A stretch of 64,000 nt of DNA from Saccharopolyspora soli (GCF_022678645.1 NZ_JALBWV010000025.1:52412-116411); one strand, 5' to 3'; counted from the first letter of the stretch, positions 51,305-59,765 are shown. Notes: a model not told the origin generated them from the letters alone. Made by a program: numbers and translations.

Positions 51305-52698
51305 TGCGCACCGGTTTGGCGGTCGACGGCATGACCGTGCACGACCGGCGCGGACGTGCGGTCGTCTCCGATGTCTCGCTGCACGCTGATCCCGGCGAAA
51401 CCATCGCGATCGTCGGTCCGTCCGGAAGCGGGAAGACCACCCTCCTGCACGCATTGCTGGATGCCCTGCCAACAGGACTGCGACGGATCGGCGGCACAGT
51501 CCGCTGGGGCGGGCGGATCATCACGCCCGGCCGCGCTGCCCGGCGCTGGCGGTACCGCACGGCGGGCATCGTCGGCCAACACCCCGCCGCGGCGCTGAAT
51601 CCCTTGCAGCGGGTGCATTCCCTGGTAGCCGAGGGCACCCCGGACGAGCGACTGATCCGGCGAGCGCTCGACGAACTCGGCCTCGACAGCGCGGAGATGT
51701 GGCGACGACGCCCGCACCAGCTCTCCGGCGGCCAAGCACAACGAGTGGCCTTGGCCCGTGCCCTCGTACGCGAACCCGCGCTGCTCGTTCTCGACGAACC
51801 GACGACCGGGCTGGATCCCGACGCGCTCGATCTCGTCGGGCAGGCGATCGCCAAGCGACGCGGCGACGGGCGTTCGGTCACCCTGCTGGTCTCGCACGAT
51901 CGGGACTTCGTGACGCGGGTGAGCGATCGCGTCGTCTCCTTCGGGCAGGAACGAACGTTCCGCGCCGGGCGGGCGATCCGGGCGGAAGCGGACATGGCCG
52001 TGTTCTCGGCATCCGGCCTGACCATCGCGCAACCGCCGGGCACCGCGCCGCTGGTCCAGGACAGCACCCTCGAACTTCGCCGGAACGAACTCGTCGCCGT
52101 GCTCGGGCCGTCCGGATGTGGCAAGAGCACACTGCTGCGTACGCTGGCGGGGCTGCATGCGGCCGACGAGGGCGAACTCCGGTGGCGGGGCAACATCTTC
52201 CCGCACCGCGTCGAGGACCGGACCCGACCCCAGCTTCGAGCGGTGCAACTCGTCTCCCAGGATCCCGCCACCACGCTGAACCCCGCGCACCGCGTCGGCA
52301 CCGCAGTCGCCCGAGCCGCTCGTGTGCTGCGCGGACTTCCTCCTAGCGCAGCTCGGAAACGAACCGACGATCTGCTGCGCCTGGTCGGTCTCGGCGGTGC
52401 CGCGCAACGCTTTCCTCGCGAGCTCTCCGGCGGCCAACGGCAGCGCGTCTCCCTGGCGCGGGCGCTCGCCGCCGAACCCGAAGTGCTCCTCGCCGACGAG
52501 ATCACCTCCGCGCTCGACGCCGCCACCGCGCATGACGTCCTGGATCTCCTGGACCGACTGCGCACCGACGGCCTCGCCGTCCTGCTGGTCACCCACGACC
52601 GGTCGATCGCCGACCGCGCTGACCGCACGCTGCGGCTGTACCGGCGTGGCCTGGCCCGCGCCAATCCCGACAGATCGGAGGAAACCCGTGCCTGGTGA
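51301..52698 (+). CDS. dual ATPase of embedded ABC importer (NikD-NikE fusion)
   Basis: 465-residue fusion of two nucleotide-binding domains. First: GPSGSGKTTLLHALLDALPT, LSGGQAQRVALARAL, LVLDEPTTGLDPD. Second: GPSGCGKSTLLRTLAGLHAA, LSGGQRQRVSLARAL, VLLADEITSALDAAT. Each half is compact, like NikD/NikE, and lacks the C-terminal Opp/Dpp peptide-type extension seen in the sulfur-locus ATPase at 8793-10448. The stop overlaps the methyltransferase start by 11 bases, tying import and biosynthesis genes into one message. Confidence 0.93.
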   Translation: MMRTGLAVDGMTVHDRRGRAVVSDVSLHADPGETIAIVGPSGSGKTTLLHALLDALPTGLRRIGGTVRWGGRIITPGRAARRWRYRTAGIVGQHPAAALNPLQRVHSLVAEGTPDERLIRRALDELGLDSAEMWRRRPHQLSGGQAQRVALARALVREPALLVLDEPTTGLDPDALDLVGQAIAKRRGDGRSVTLLVSHDRDFVTRVSDRVVSFGQERTFRAGRAIRAEADMAVFSASGLTIAQPPGTAPLVQDSTLELRRNELVAVLGPSGCGKSTLLRTLAGLHAADEGELRWRGNIFPHRVEDRTRPQLRAVQLVSQDPATTLNPAHRVGTAVARAARVLRGLPPSAARKRTDDLLRLVGLGGAAQRFPRELSGGQRQRVSLARALAAEPEVLLADEITSALDAATAHDVLDLLDRLRTDGLAVLLVTHDRSIADRADRTLRLYRRGLARANPDRSEETRAW

Positions 52699-54037
52699 CG
52701 ACGAGTCCGCGCTGCGGCGGGCAGCCGAGCACCTCAGCGCCCACCCCTGGATCGCCGCAGCCGACGTGGCGGAGGACGCCATCCGGCTGGTCCCCGCGCG
52801 CGACGCGCTCGCCGTGCGGCCGACTCCCGGCGGCTTGCTCGCCGAGCACCTCGCGCAGTGGAGCGAGGTCTACGACTGGACCTACTCCCAAGCCTCGGGG
52901 AGGCACGCCGACGACCTGGACCTGTCGGGGTGGCGGGCCTCGGACACCGGCGAGCCGTTCCCGGTGGAACACATGGCGGACTGGCTGCGGCACGCGGTCC
53001 AGCTGGTGCTGCGCGGCAAACCCACCTGGGTGCTCGAACTCGGTTGTGGCACAGGCATGCTCATGCACCGGCTGCACCCCGAGGTCGATGGTTATGTGGG
53101 GACCGATGTCGCCACCGATGCCGTTCGGGCACTGTCCGCAGCGGCCCCTGCCGGGGCGATGGTCGTGCAAGCGGCCGCGCACGAGGCGCGAAGCGCGGTC
53201 GTGCAGCAGGCCATGACCGCTGTCGGATTCCCGCGGGGACGACCGGACTGCGTGCTGCTGAACTCGGTCACGCAGTGCTTTCCCAGCGTCGAGTACCTGC
53301 GAGCGGTCGTGCAGGACGCGATCGGGCTCGTCGCACCGGGCGGCACCGTGGTCATCGGCGACGTCCGGCACGCCGGGCTGCTGCACGACCACCACCGGTG
53401 GGTCGAGACCGCCACCAATCCCCCGCTCTCGTCCCGCGAGGTCGAACGACGGGTAGCGGAGCGCGCCGATCGCGACGAGGAACTGCTCTTCGACCCGGCA
53501 CTGCTGGCCGCGCTGGCCGCCGAGTCGGGCCGCGAGACCCGGATGGTCACCTACGCGAAGACCATGCGCGCCGACACCGAACTGACCCGCTACCGCTTCG
53601 ACGCGGTGCTCCACGTCGAATCCGGCATTCCGGAGACGATTCCGACGGTGATCCGGTGGCCCGACCTTCCTTCCGACAACCGCCTCGCGGCCCTGCGCGC
53701 CCACCTCGACGACTCCCCAGTGCGAATCCAGCAGATCCCCAACCGACTCCTCACGCCCGGTACCGGACCAACCGCTGCCGATCTGCACCGCGAAATCGCC
53801 GACCTGGGCGCCGTCGTATCGCTGGACCCCGCCGACCCGCGGCTCCTCGAAGTGATCGCACCCGCCGAGGCAGCCGCTCGACCAGTGAAGGCGATTTCCG
53901 GTCCTGAACGTGCGCACGAGCCGTTGCACGGGTTCGTGCGCCGCAGGCTGACCGAGCTCGCGCGGCGCGAACTGCGCCGGACGGGTCACGGATCCATTCC
54001 GATCACGGTCGCTTTGGGAGAGCCGGATGCACGCTGA
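52688..54037 (+). CDS. free-standing NRPS-type methyltransferase
   Basis: 449-residue SAM-dependent methyltransferase of the type normally inserted in NRPS adenylation domains (PchF, HMWP2). The N-terminus LRRAAEHLSAHPWIAAADV resembles the segment after adenylation motif A8, then WSEVYDWTYSQ and LDLSGWRASDTGEPFPVEHM. SAM motif I is VLELGCGTGMLMHRL; CVLLNSVTQCFPSVEYL and VVIGDVR follow. The C-terminal 200 residues have no A10 motif. It therefore looks like an MT module excised with its flanks, probably N-methylating a thiazolidine in trans. GTG 52688 has GGAGG upstream and overlaps the ATPase stop. Confidence 0.88.
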   Translation: MPGDDESALRRAAEHLSAHPWIAAADVAEDAIRLVPARDALAVRPTPGGLLAEHLAQWSEVYDWTYSQASGRHADDLDLSGWRASDTGEPFPVEHMADWLRHAVQLVLRGKPTWVLELGCGTGMLMHRLHPEVDGYVGTDVATDAVRALSAAAPAGAMVVQAAAHEARSAVVQQAMTAVGFPRGRPDCVLLNSVTQCFPSVEYLRAVVQDAIGLVAPGGTVVIGDVRHAGLLHDHHRWVETATNPPLSSREVERRVAERADRDEELLFDPALLAALAAESGRETRMVTYAKTMRADTELTRYRFDAVLHVESGIPETIPTVIRWPDLPSDNRLAALRAHLDDSPVRIQQIPNRLLTPGTGPTAADLHREIADLGAVVSLDPADPRLLEVIAPAEAAARPVKAISGPERAHEPLHGFVRRRLTELARRELRRTGHGSIPITVALGEPDAR

Positions 54038-55193
54038 ATCGGCCCTGCTGGACCAAGTCGCTGAAGCCGCAGCGGCCTCGATCGAAGACGTCGACACCGC
54101 CGCACTCCCCGGTTTCATGCGGCAGCTAGACCAAGCCGCGCTGCTGGCGATGGCCCGAACCCTCGGCCGCAACGGGCTGTTCCGGCCGGGGCTCCGCCAC
54201 CGCTGCGACCAGGTCGCTGACCGGCTGCGCGTCGCACCCCGGCACCGCTGGATCCTCCGCCGCTGGCTCACCGTCCTGCACGACGAAGGACTGCTGCATC
54301 GCGACGACGCCACTGGCTTCCTGCACGACCTGCGTGCCGTGCGGCGATCCGAAGTCGCCGACGCGGCGGCGACGGTGCACGAAGCCGCTCGCGGTCTCGG
54401 ATATCCCGCCGAGATGGCCCGGTTCTTCCTCGCCGCCTTCGACCAACTCCCCCGCCTGCTCCGGGACGAGGTCGCGGTGCAAACGCTGTTGTTCCCCGAC
54501 AGCGACCTCTCCACCGCCGAAGGCGCCTACCAGGACAACGTCATCAACCGCTACCTCAACGCGGCGGCGATCGAAATGCTGCGCTGGGAGTGCCAGCACA
54601 CCGCGGCGCCGCTCCGGGTGCTGGAACTCGGTGCCGGAGTCGGCGGAACCACCGCAGCCGTCGTTCCCGCGCTCGCCGACGAGGCGGTGCACTACCTGTT
54701 CACCGACGTCTCCCAGTTCTTCCTGGACGCCGGGCGGCGCAGGTTCGGCGACCGGCTCCACTACCGCATCCTCGACATCAACGCCGACGCCCTGGGCCAG
54801 CCAGGCTCGGCGGACGTCGTGCTGGCCGCGAACGTCCTGCACAATTCGGTCCACATCGGACACCTGCTGAATCGGCTGCGCGACCTGCTGGCGCCCGGCG
54901 GTCTGCTCGTGATGATCGAGTCGTGCCGGGAGCACTACCAGGCCATGACGTCGATGCAGTTCCTGATGTCCTCGCGCGACGGCGGACCGCAGCCCGGCAC
55001 GAGCGATGTGCGAGCCGGTACCGATCGCGTCTTCCTGACCCGCGACGAATGGCTCGGCGAACTGACCGCGGCCGACTACGCCCCGCTGCTCGACCTGCCC
55101 AACCCTGTGCATCCGCTGGCCGCGCTCGGCCAGCACATCTTCGCCGCGCGGACGCGAACCACCACCGACGACAGGAGTAGCCATGAACGCTGA
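54027..55193 (+). CDS. free-standing PKS-type C-methyltransferase
   Basis: 388-residue methyltransferase resembling the cMT domains embedded in PKS modules such as HMWP1. An N-terminal helical region (ALPGFMRQLDQAALLAMART, RWILRRWLTVLHDEGLLHRD) precedes the SAM domain: VLELGAGVGGTTAAVVPALA, LFTDVSQFFLDAGRRRF and LDINADALGQPGSADVVLAA, followed by ANVLHNSVHIGHLLNRLRDL and LLAPGGLLVMIESC. It probably C-methylates the polyketide or thiazoline carbon in trans, since the PKS lacks a cMT. It overlaps both neighbours (11 bases each). Confidence 0.87.
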   Translation: MHAESALLDQVAEAAAASIEDVDTAALPGFMRQLDQAALLAMARTLGRNGLFRPGLRHRCDQVADRLRVAPRHRWILRRWLTVLHDEGLLHRDDATGFLHDLRAVRRSEVADAAATVHEAARGLGYPAEMARFFLAAFDQLPRLLRDEVAVQTLLFPDSDLSTAEGAYQDNVINRYLNAAAIEMLRWECQHTAAPLRVLELGAGVGGTTAAVVPALADEAVHYLFTDVSQFFLDAGRRRFGDRLHYRILDINADALGQPGSADVVLAANVLHNSVHIGHLLNRLRDLLAPGGLLVMIESCREHYQAMTSMQFLMSSRDGGPQPGTSDVRAGTDRVFLTRDEWLGELTAADYAPLLDLPNPVHPLAALGQHIFAARTRTTTDDRSSHER

Positions 55194-57144
55194 ACTCGAC
55201 ATCAGCACCGAGCTGGCCGAGATCTGGGCGGAACTGCTCGGCCTGGCACCGGACGAGGTGCCGCGGGACACCGGTTTTCTCAACCTCGGCGGCGATTCGG
55301 TGCTCGCGGTGCGGATGTCCGCTGTGGTCCGCCGAAAGCTCGGCGTGGCCCTCGCGCTGTCCGACGTCCGCGTGGAGATCACCCTCGCCGAGTTGGCCGA
55401 CCTCATCACGCGACGCAGCGCCGGAGCCGCTGGCGGTCGCGCCCTGCCCGTCGAGGTGGTACGGCGGACCGATCCGGCCGCGCCGTTCCCGTTGCTTCCG
55501 TTGCAGCAGGGCTACTTCGTCGGCCAGCAGGACGGTTGGGAACTGTCCTACGACTCCGCGCACCACTACGTCGACATCGGTCTCACCGAGGTCGATGCCG
55601 ACGAAGCCCCCGAAGCACTCCAGGACGCGCTGCGACGACTGGTGCGGCACCAGCCCACCCTGCGCGCCCGCGTGCTGCCGGACGGACGGCAGCACCTCCT
55701 GGCCGCAGACGATGCCGACGCCGTGCCCACGTTGCAGGTGATCGACTTGCGCGACGCGCCCGAGGCGGAAGCCAAGGCGACGGTGGCCGCCATCCGGTCG
55801 CAGATGAGCACGAACGGTCCCGATCCCACGTACGGCCCTGGTGTGGAAATGCGGCTGACGCTGCTGCCCGACGATCGCGCCCGACTGCACACGGCAGTCA
55901 GCCTGCTCATCATCGACGGCTGGTCGTCGAACGTCTTCTACCGGGACCTGTTCGGCCTGGTGGCGGACTGGAACGCGGTGCTGCCTCCGTTGGAGGTCGA
56001 CTACGGCGACTACGTCGAGTCGGTGTCCGACCTGTCCGACACCGACGCGTGGGACGCCGACCGCGACTGGTGGTGGGACCGCCTCGACTCGTTCCCGCTG
56101 CCGCCCGCCCTACCGTTGGTCGCCGATCCGCGCGAGGTGCGGCCGGACCTGATGGGCACCCGGCAGACCACCGTGGATGTGGAAACCTGGGCGGCCTTCC
56201 GGACGCAGTGCACCGCGCACGGCGTGACGCCCTCGGCTGCGATGTTCACCGCTTACGCGATCGTGTTGGCCCGGCAGGCCGGGCACCGCCGCATGCTGCT
56301 GAACTCCTTGCAGCTGAACCGCTTGCCGCTGCATCCCGACGTGCACCGGATCGTCGGGGCGTTCGCGTCGACGATGCTGATCCCGGTCGAACTCGCCGCC
56401 GACGCCACCTTCGCCGAGCTGGCCGCCGACAGCCAGCGCCAGTTCAGCGAATCGGCGGCGCACAACCTGATCAGCGGCGTCGAAGTGGCCCGCGAACTGG
56501 GCCGCCGCCGCGGCACCCACCGACCAGTGGCGCCCATCGTCTTCCAGAGCACCCTCGGCATGGACGCGGCCATGGGCGAACGCGTCCCGGAGACCGCTGG
56601 GCCGATGGGGCGGATCGACATGGCCGACCACCACCAGCAACTCCGGACGCCGCAGGTCGCGCTGGAGGTGCGGATGTTCGAGCTGCGCGACGAGATGTTC
56701 CTGGTGTTCTCGCTGGTGGACGAGCTGTTCGACACTTCCGTCGTGGACGGGATGTTCCACGAGCTGACCGGCATCGCGCGCACCCTCGCCGAACCGGAGA
56801 GCTGGGACGCCTCGGTGGCTCTGCCTTCGGAATTGGACGCACCGGAGCCCGAGCCGGCAGAACACCTGCGGGTCGGTCGGTACGAACGCCAGGACCGCAC
56901 CGAGGAGTTGGGGCCACCGCGAACTGACCTGGAACGCACGATCGCGGCGGTGTGGGAGGACATGCTCGGGGTCAGCGGAGTGGACCGAGCAGACGATTTC
57001 TTCGCGCTCGGCGGCGATTCCCTGCTCGCGGTGCGGGTACTCGGCAAGCTCGCCCGGGAGTCGGGAATCACCGTCGCGGTCCGCGACTTCCTGGACGCCC
57101 CAACAATTTCCGGCCTCGCAGCGCTCACCGCACCGGAACGCTGA
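55183..57144 (+). CDS. NRPS: PCP - Cy - PCP
   Basis: 653-residue protein with two carriers around a Cy domain and no adenylation domain. PCP-a: FLNLGGDSVLAV (Ser39). Cy (about 95-520): FPLLPLQQGYFVGQQ, VRHQPTLRARVL, DxxxxDxxS replaced by SLLIIDGWS (240-248), then IVGAFASTMLIPVEL and FQSTLGMD. PCP-b: FFALGGDSLLAV (Ser613). With the other two synthetases, the totals are five carriers, three Cy, one A, one KS-AT-KR and one TE, matching yersiniabactin. The carriers must be charged in trans by the single adenylation domain. The ATG overlaps the methyltransferase stop. Confidence 0.92.
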   Translation: MNAELDISTELAEIWAELLGLAPDEVPRDTGFLNLGGDSVLAVRMSAVVRRKLGVALALSDVRVEITLAELADLITRRSAGAAGGRALPVEVVRRTDPAAPFPLLPLQQGYFVGQQDGWELSYDSAHHYVDIGLTEVDADEAPEALQDALRRLVRHQPTLRARVLPDGRQHLLAADDADAVPTLQVIDLRDAPEAEAKATVAAIRSQMSTNGPDPTYGPGVEMRLTLLPDDRARLHTAVSLLIIDGWSSNVFYRDLFGLVADWNAVLPPLEVDYGDYVESVSDLSDTDAWDADRDWWWDRLDSFPLPPALPLVADPREVRPDLMGTRQTTVDVETWAAFRTQCTAHGVTPSAAMFTAYAIVLARQAGHRRMLLNSLQLNRLPLHPDVHRIVGAFASTMLIPVELAADATFAELAADSQRQFSESAAHNLISGVEVARELGRRRGTHRPVAPIVFQSTLGMDAAMGERVPETAGPMGRIDMADHHQQLRTPQVALEVRMFELRDEMFLVFSLVDELFDTSVVDGMFHELTGIARTLAEPESWDASVALPSELDAPEPEPAEHLRVGRYERQDRTEELGPPRTDLERTIAAVWEDMLGVSGVDRADDFFALGGDSLLAVRVLGKLARESGITVAVRDFLDAPTISGLAALTAPER

Positions 57145-57149
57145 ATGCT

Positions 57150-57191
57150 CGTGAGTGGTTATGGCCGCTAGAGCGACCATAACCACTCACG
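57150..57191. terminator. strong bidirectional terminator after the metallophore operon
   Basis: CGTGAGTGGTTATGG and CCATAACCACTCACG form a perfect 15-bp stem with a 12-base loop, starting five bases after the last NRPS stop and ending just before the stop of the convergent flavoenzyme gene. Serves both directions. Confidence 0.8.
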
Positions 57192-57194
57192 ACG

Positions 57195-58115
57195 TCAGCT
57201 CTCCGTCAAGGTGGCGCGGAAGAGACCTTGCTCCAGCCATACCGCAGCCCGCACTCCGTCGGCGGCAGCCTGGCTCACCAGAGTCAGGGCGTCCGGCACG
57301 GCCGGGACGCGAGCCATGTCACCGGCCGCCGAGACGCCGGGCACCGTAGTGGCCTGCAACTCGTCGACCTGCACAAGACCGTCCTCCAGGATCGCGCAAC
57401 CCAGGTCTTCCGCGAACGAAGCACGCTGTCGGGTTGGCGCGCGGTGGAAAACGGCCTGCCGCTCCAGCACCGCCCCGTCCGCGAAGTGCAACTGCAGAGC
57501 GTCCAGTTCACCGGTCACCTTCGCCAGCGGGTCGGCGCGCACCTCCACGCCGCGCGCGGCTAGCTTGCCGGTCACCTCGTCGGGCAGCTCGTGCGAGCCA
57601 TGGGTCACCACTACGACGTCGTCGCTGTAGCGATCGGCCAGGTACAGACCGAGCATCACCTGCGGCATGTCGCGGCCGAGAACCGCCAACGTTTTGCCGG
57701 TGGCTTCCCAGCCGTGGCAGAAGGGGCAGTGGAAGATGCTGCGGCCGAAGCGCTCCGGCACGCCTGGGATGTCGTACGGCTCGTCGACCTGCCCGGTCGC
57801 CAGGATCAGTCGACGCGCGTGCTCCCGGCTGCCGTCGGCGAATTCCACGGTGAAGTCGTCGATGCCGCCGGAGACCGCGGTGACCTGCTCGGATCGCAGT
57901 TCGACGCCGGGGTAGGCGGTCAGCTCGGCACGTCCCAGCGCCAGCAGCTCGTGCGGCGAGAAACCGTCCCGGCTGAGGTACATGTGCATCTCGTCCGCCG
58001 GTGCGTTGCGCACCTGGCCACCGTCAGCCACCAACACGCGGCGGCGCTGGCGCCCGAGCACCAGAGCTGCGCTGAGCCCAGCGGGCCCACCGCCGATCAC
58101 GATCACGTCGAACAC
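57195..58115 (-). CDS. thioredoxin-reductase-like FAD/NAD(P) oxidoreductase
   Basis: 306-residue flavoprotein with the FAD motif VIVIGGGPAGLSAALVLGRQ, the redox-active CxxC in FHCPFCHGWEA (near residue 130), the NADPH motif (LAVLGRDMPQVMLG, not a canonical GxGxxA) and the second FAD motif VSAAGDMARVPAV. Related to thioredoxin reductase and to dithiol oxidases of natural-product clusters. It is divergent from the saccharopine-dehydrogenase-like gene with a Zur-type box between them, so it is probably zinc-regulated. Oxidation or reduction of a thiazoline intermediate, or thiol protection, is possible; neither is shown. Confidence 0.88.
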   Translation of the reverse strand: MFDVIVIGGGPAGLSAALVLGRQRRRVLVADGGQVRNAPADEMHMYLSRDGFSPHELLALGRAELTAYPGVELRSEQVTAVSGGIDDFTVEFADGSREHARRLILATGQVDEPYDIPGVPERFGRSIFHCPFCHGWEATGKTLAVLGRDMPQVMLGLYLADRYSDDVVVVTHGSHELPDEVTGKLAARGVEVRADPLAKVTGELDALQLHFADGAVLERQAVFHRAPTRQRASFAEDLGCAILEDGLVQVDELQATTVPGVSAAGDMARVPAVPDALTLVSQAAADGVRAAVWLEQGLFRATLTES

Positions 58116-58140
58116 GCTGACTCCCTCTGGTCGGAACTAA

Positions 58141-58155
58141 TGGAAACGATTATCG
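58141..58155. promoter_or_regulatory. Zur-type box in divergent promoter
   Basis: TGGAAACGATTATCG, similar to the boxes at 37700 and 60822, centred between the flavoenzyme gene (start 26 bp to the left) and the reductase gene (start 31 bp to the right). Position overlaps where both promoters must be. Confidence 0.68.
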
Positions 58156-58185
58156 TTGCTATGACCATCCCGCGAAAGGGGTCCG

Positions 58186-59304
58186 ATGGCGGATCAGCTC
58201 ATCGCCGCACTCGGCGGCTACGGCGCGGTCGGCTCCACGGCCGTCCGTCGACTCGCCGAGCAGGGCTGCACCCACATCCGCGTGGGCGGACGCAACCCGG
58301 CCCGGGGCCTCGCCCTGCGCAGCGAGATCCCGAACCTTGAAGTGTCCTATGTAGACATCGACAACCCGGTAAGCCTCAAGGAGTTCTGCTCCGGCGCGGA
58401 CCTCGTCCTCAACTGCGCCGGACCCTCTTACCGGATCCTCGACGCGGTCGCCCGAGCGGCCTCCGCGGCGGGCGCGCACTACGTTGACGTGGCCGGAGAC
58501 GTGCCCGCCCGCCGCGCACTGGGCACGACGACGTTCACGGATCGAGCGGCGGTCTTCTCGGCGGGCCTCATGCCAGGTCTGACCGGGCTGCTCCCCCGGC
58601 TCGTCGCCACAGCCGGGGACCGGGTGGAAATCCATGTCGGGGGCGCGGTGCGCGTGACACCGGCCTCGGCAGCGGACATCCTCCTCGCCAACGGGCCGGA
58701 TTTCGGGGAGTCGCTGGCCGCGTGGCGCGGCGGCACCGTGATTCCACGCGCCCTGACGCCGCTGCGCCGCGTCGAACTGCCCGGCTTCCCCGAGCCCGTC
58801 GACGCGATGCCGTTCCTGCCAACGGAAAGCACCCGGTTGGCAGCCGAGCTCGATCTGGCGGAGCTGCGGTTCTACACCGTCTACGCCTCCGAGGCCATCC
58901 CGAGCGCCCTGGCGATGGCATGGGCGGACGACCCGGAGTTCCAAGCCGACCACGTCAAACCGCTGATCCGAGCGGCCACGTCAGACCTGCGCGGCCGCGA
59001 CCCGTACTACTCGCTCACCGCCCACGTTCTCACCGACACCGGACAGCCGTCCTCAGTGGCCCTGCACACGGCGGACCCGTACCAGCTCAGCGGAGTGGTG
59101 GCGGCGCTGACAGCGGTGGCCGCACTCAGCGGAAAGATCCGCCCAGGGGTGCATTTCGCGGACGAGGTGCTGGACCCCCGGAGCACTGCGGACGCCCTCC
59201 GCCACGATCCGCTCGTCCAAGCGCTCACCATCCATGCTGCGACCGGCAGTTCCGCCGACCACATCGCCCACCATGAAATCAACAACGGCAATCGTTGTGG
59301 ATAG
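58186..59304 (+). CDS. saccharopine-dehydrogenase-like NAD(P)-dependent reductase
   Basis: 372 residues. An N-terminal Rossmann domain starts LIAALGGYGAVGSTAVRRLA (GxGxxG variant GGYGAVG), with GRNPARG for NADP and LVLNCAGPSYRILDAVARAA, typical of the saccharopine dehydrogenase family. The second half (VFSAGLMPGLTGLLPRLVAT) has the usual dimerisation domain. ATG 58186 is preceded by GAAAGGGG and by a Zur-type box. In yersiniabactin-type pathways a dedicated thiazolinyl imine reductase is needed; no YbtU/PchG homologue is seen, so this enzyme could take that role, or act as an opine-type dehydrogenase. Both are inference. Confidence 0.85.
   Translation: MADQLIAALGGYGAVGSTAVRRLAEQGCTHIRVGGRNPARGLALRSEIPNLEVSYVDIDNPVSLKEFCSGADLVLNCAGPSYRILDAVARAASAAGAHYVDVAGDVPARRALGTTTFTDRAAVFSAGLMPGLTGLLPRLVATAGDRVEIHVGGAVRVTPASAADILLANGPDFGESLAAWRGGTVIPRALTPLRRVELPGFPEPVDAMPFLPTESTRLAAELDLAELRFYTVYASEAIPSALAMAWADDPEFQADHVKPLIRAATSDLRGRDPYYSLTAHVLTDTGQPSSVALHTADPYQLSGVVAALTAVAALSGKIRPGVHFADEVLDPRSTADALRHDPLVQALTIHAATGSSADHIAHHEINNGNRCG
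59283..59297. promoter_or_regulatory. weaker Zur-like box before the Cys/His-rich small protein
   Basis: CAACGGCAATCGTTG has CAACG/CGTTG arms (part of ACAACG...CGTTGT). Its reverse complement shares AACGATTxxCGTTG with the box region at 58141. It overlaps the 3' end of the reductase gene and lies 25 bp upstream of the next start. The match to the Zur consensus is only partial. Confidence 0.4.
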
Positions 59305-59322
59305 TGTTCGACGAGGGACTGG

Positions 59323-59736
59323 ATGACTCGACAACCACGCCGAAGGACGAAGAAGAACTCCGACACCGGCTTCACCGTCATCCTTTGCGACAGCTGCGGG
59401 AACAACGGCCAACTACCGATCCTCGGCGCCCTGCGGGACACGATCCGCCGCTGTCCCAACGCAGTACTCGTACGGGCGCACTGCCCCCTCGGGCGTTTGT
59501 GGTGCCACGTCGAGATAACGTCCACACCACGAACGGGTGGACACCTCGTACTGGTGCAGCGGTGCACCGGTACCCGCGAGCCGGTGGGCGCCGTTATGCC
59601 AGTAGGACCGGTGCGCACCACCGAAGACCTCACCGCACTGACGCGTTGGCTGGAAACCACACCAGTGAGCATCGACGAACTCCCCCGACGCCTGCACTGG
59701 TTCCACCACCACCGACGGCAGGCCACCCGGAACTAG
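59323..59736 (+). CDS. small Cys/His-rich protein, possible Fe-S or zinc-binding
   Basis: 137 residues. After a basic start it has VILCDSCGNNGQLPILGALR, a CxxC motif, then Cys in RRCPN, AHCPLGRLWCHVEI and VQRCTG, a pattern reminiscent of thioredoxin-like [2Fe-2S] proteins. The C-terminus is His-rich (RLHWFHHHRRQ). I do not recognise a named family. It follows the reductase gene by 18 bp in the same direction and may share its Zur-regulated message. Role could be metal binding or electron transfer. Confidence 0.7.
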   Translation: MTRQPRRRTKKNSDTGFTVILCDSCGNNGQLPILGALRDTIRRCPNAVLVRAHCPLGRLWCHVEITSTPRTGGHLVLVQRCTGTREPVGAVMPVGPVRTTEDLTALTRWLETTPVSIDELPRRLHWFHHHRRQATRN

Positions 59737-59765
59737 CGCGCGGAAAGGACGAATCCGGGGCTGAC

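Noticed and set aside
59283..59297. Treating the 59283 dyad as a full-strength Zur box
   Set aside because: Only about 9 of 15 positions match the other boxes; kept as a low-confidence site.
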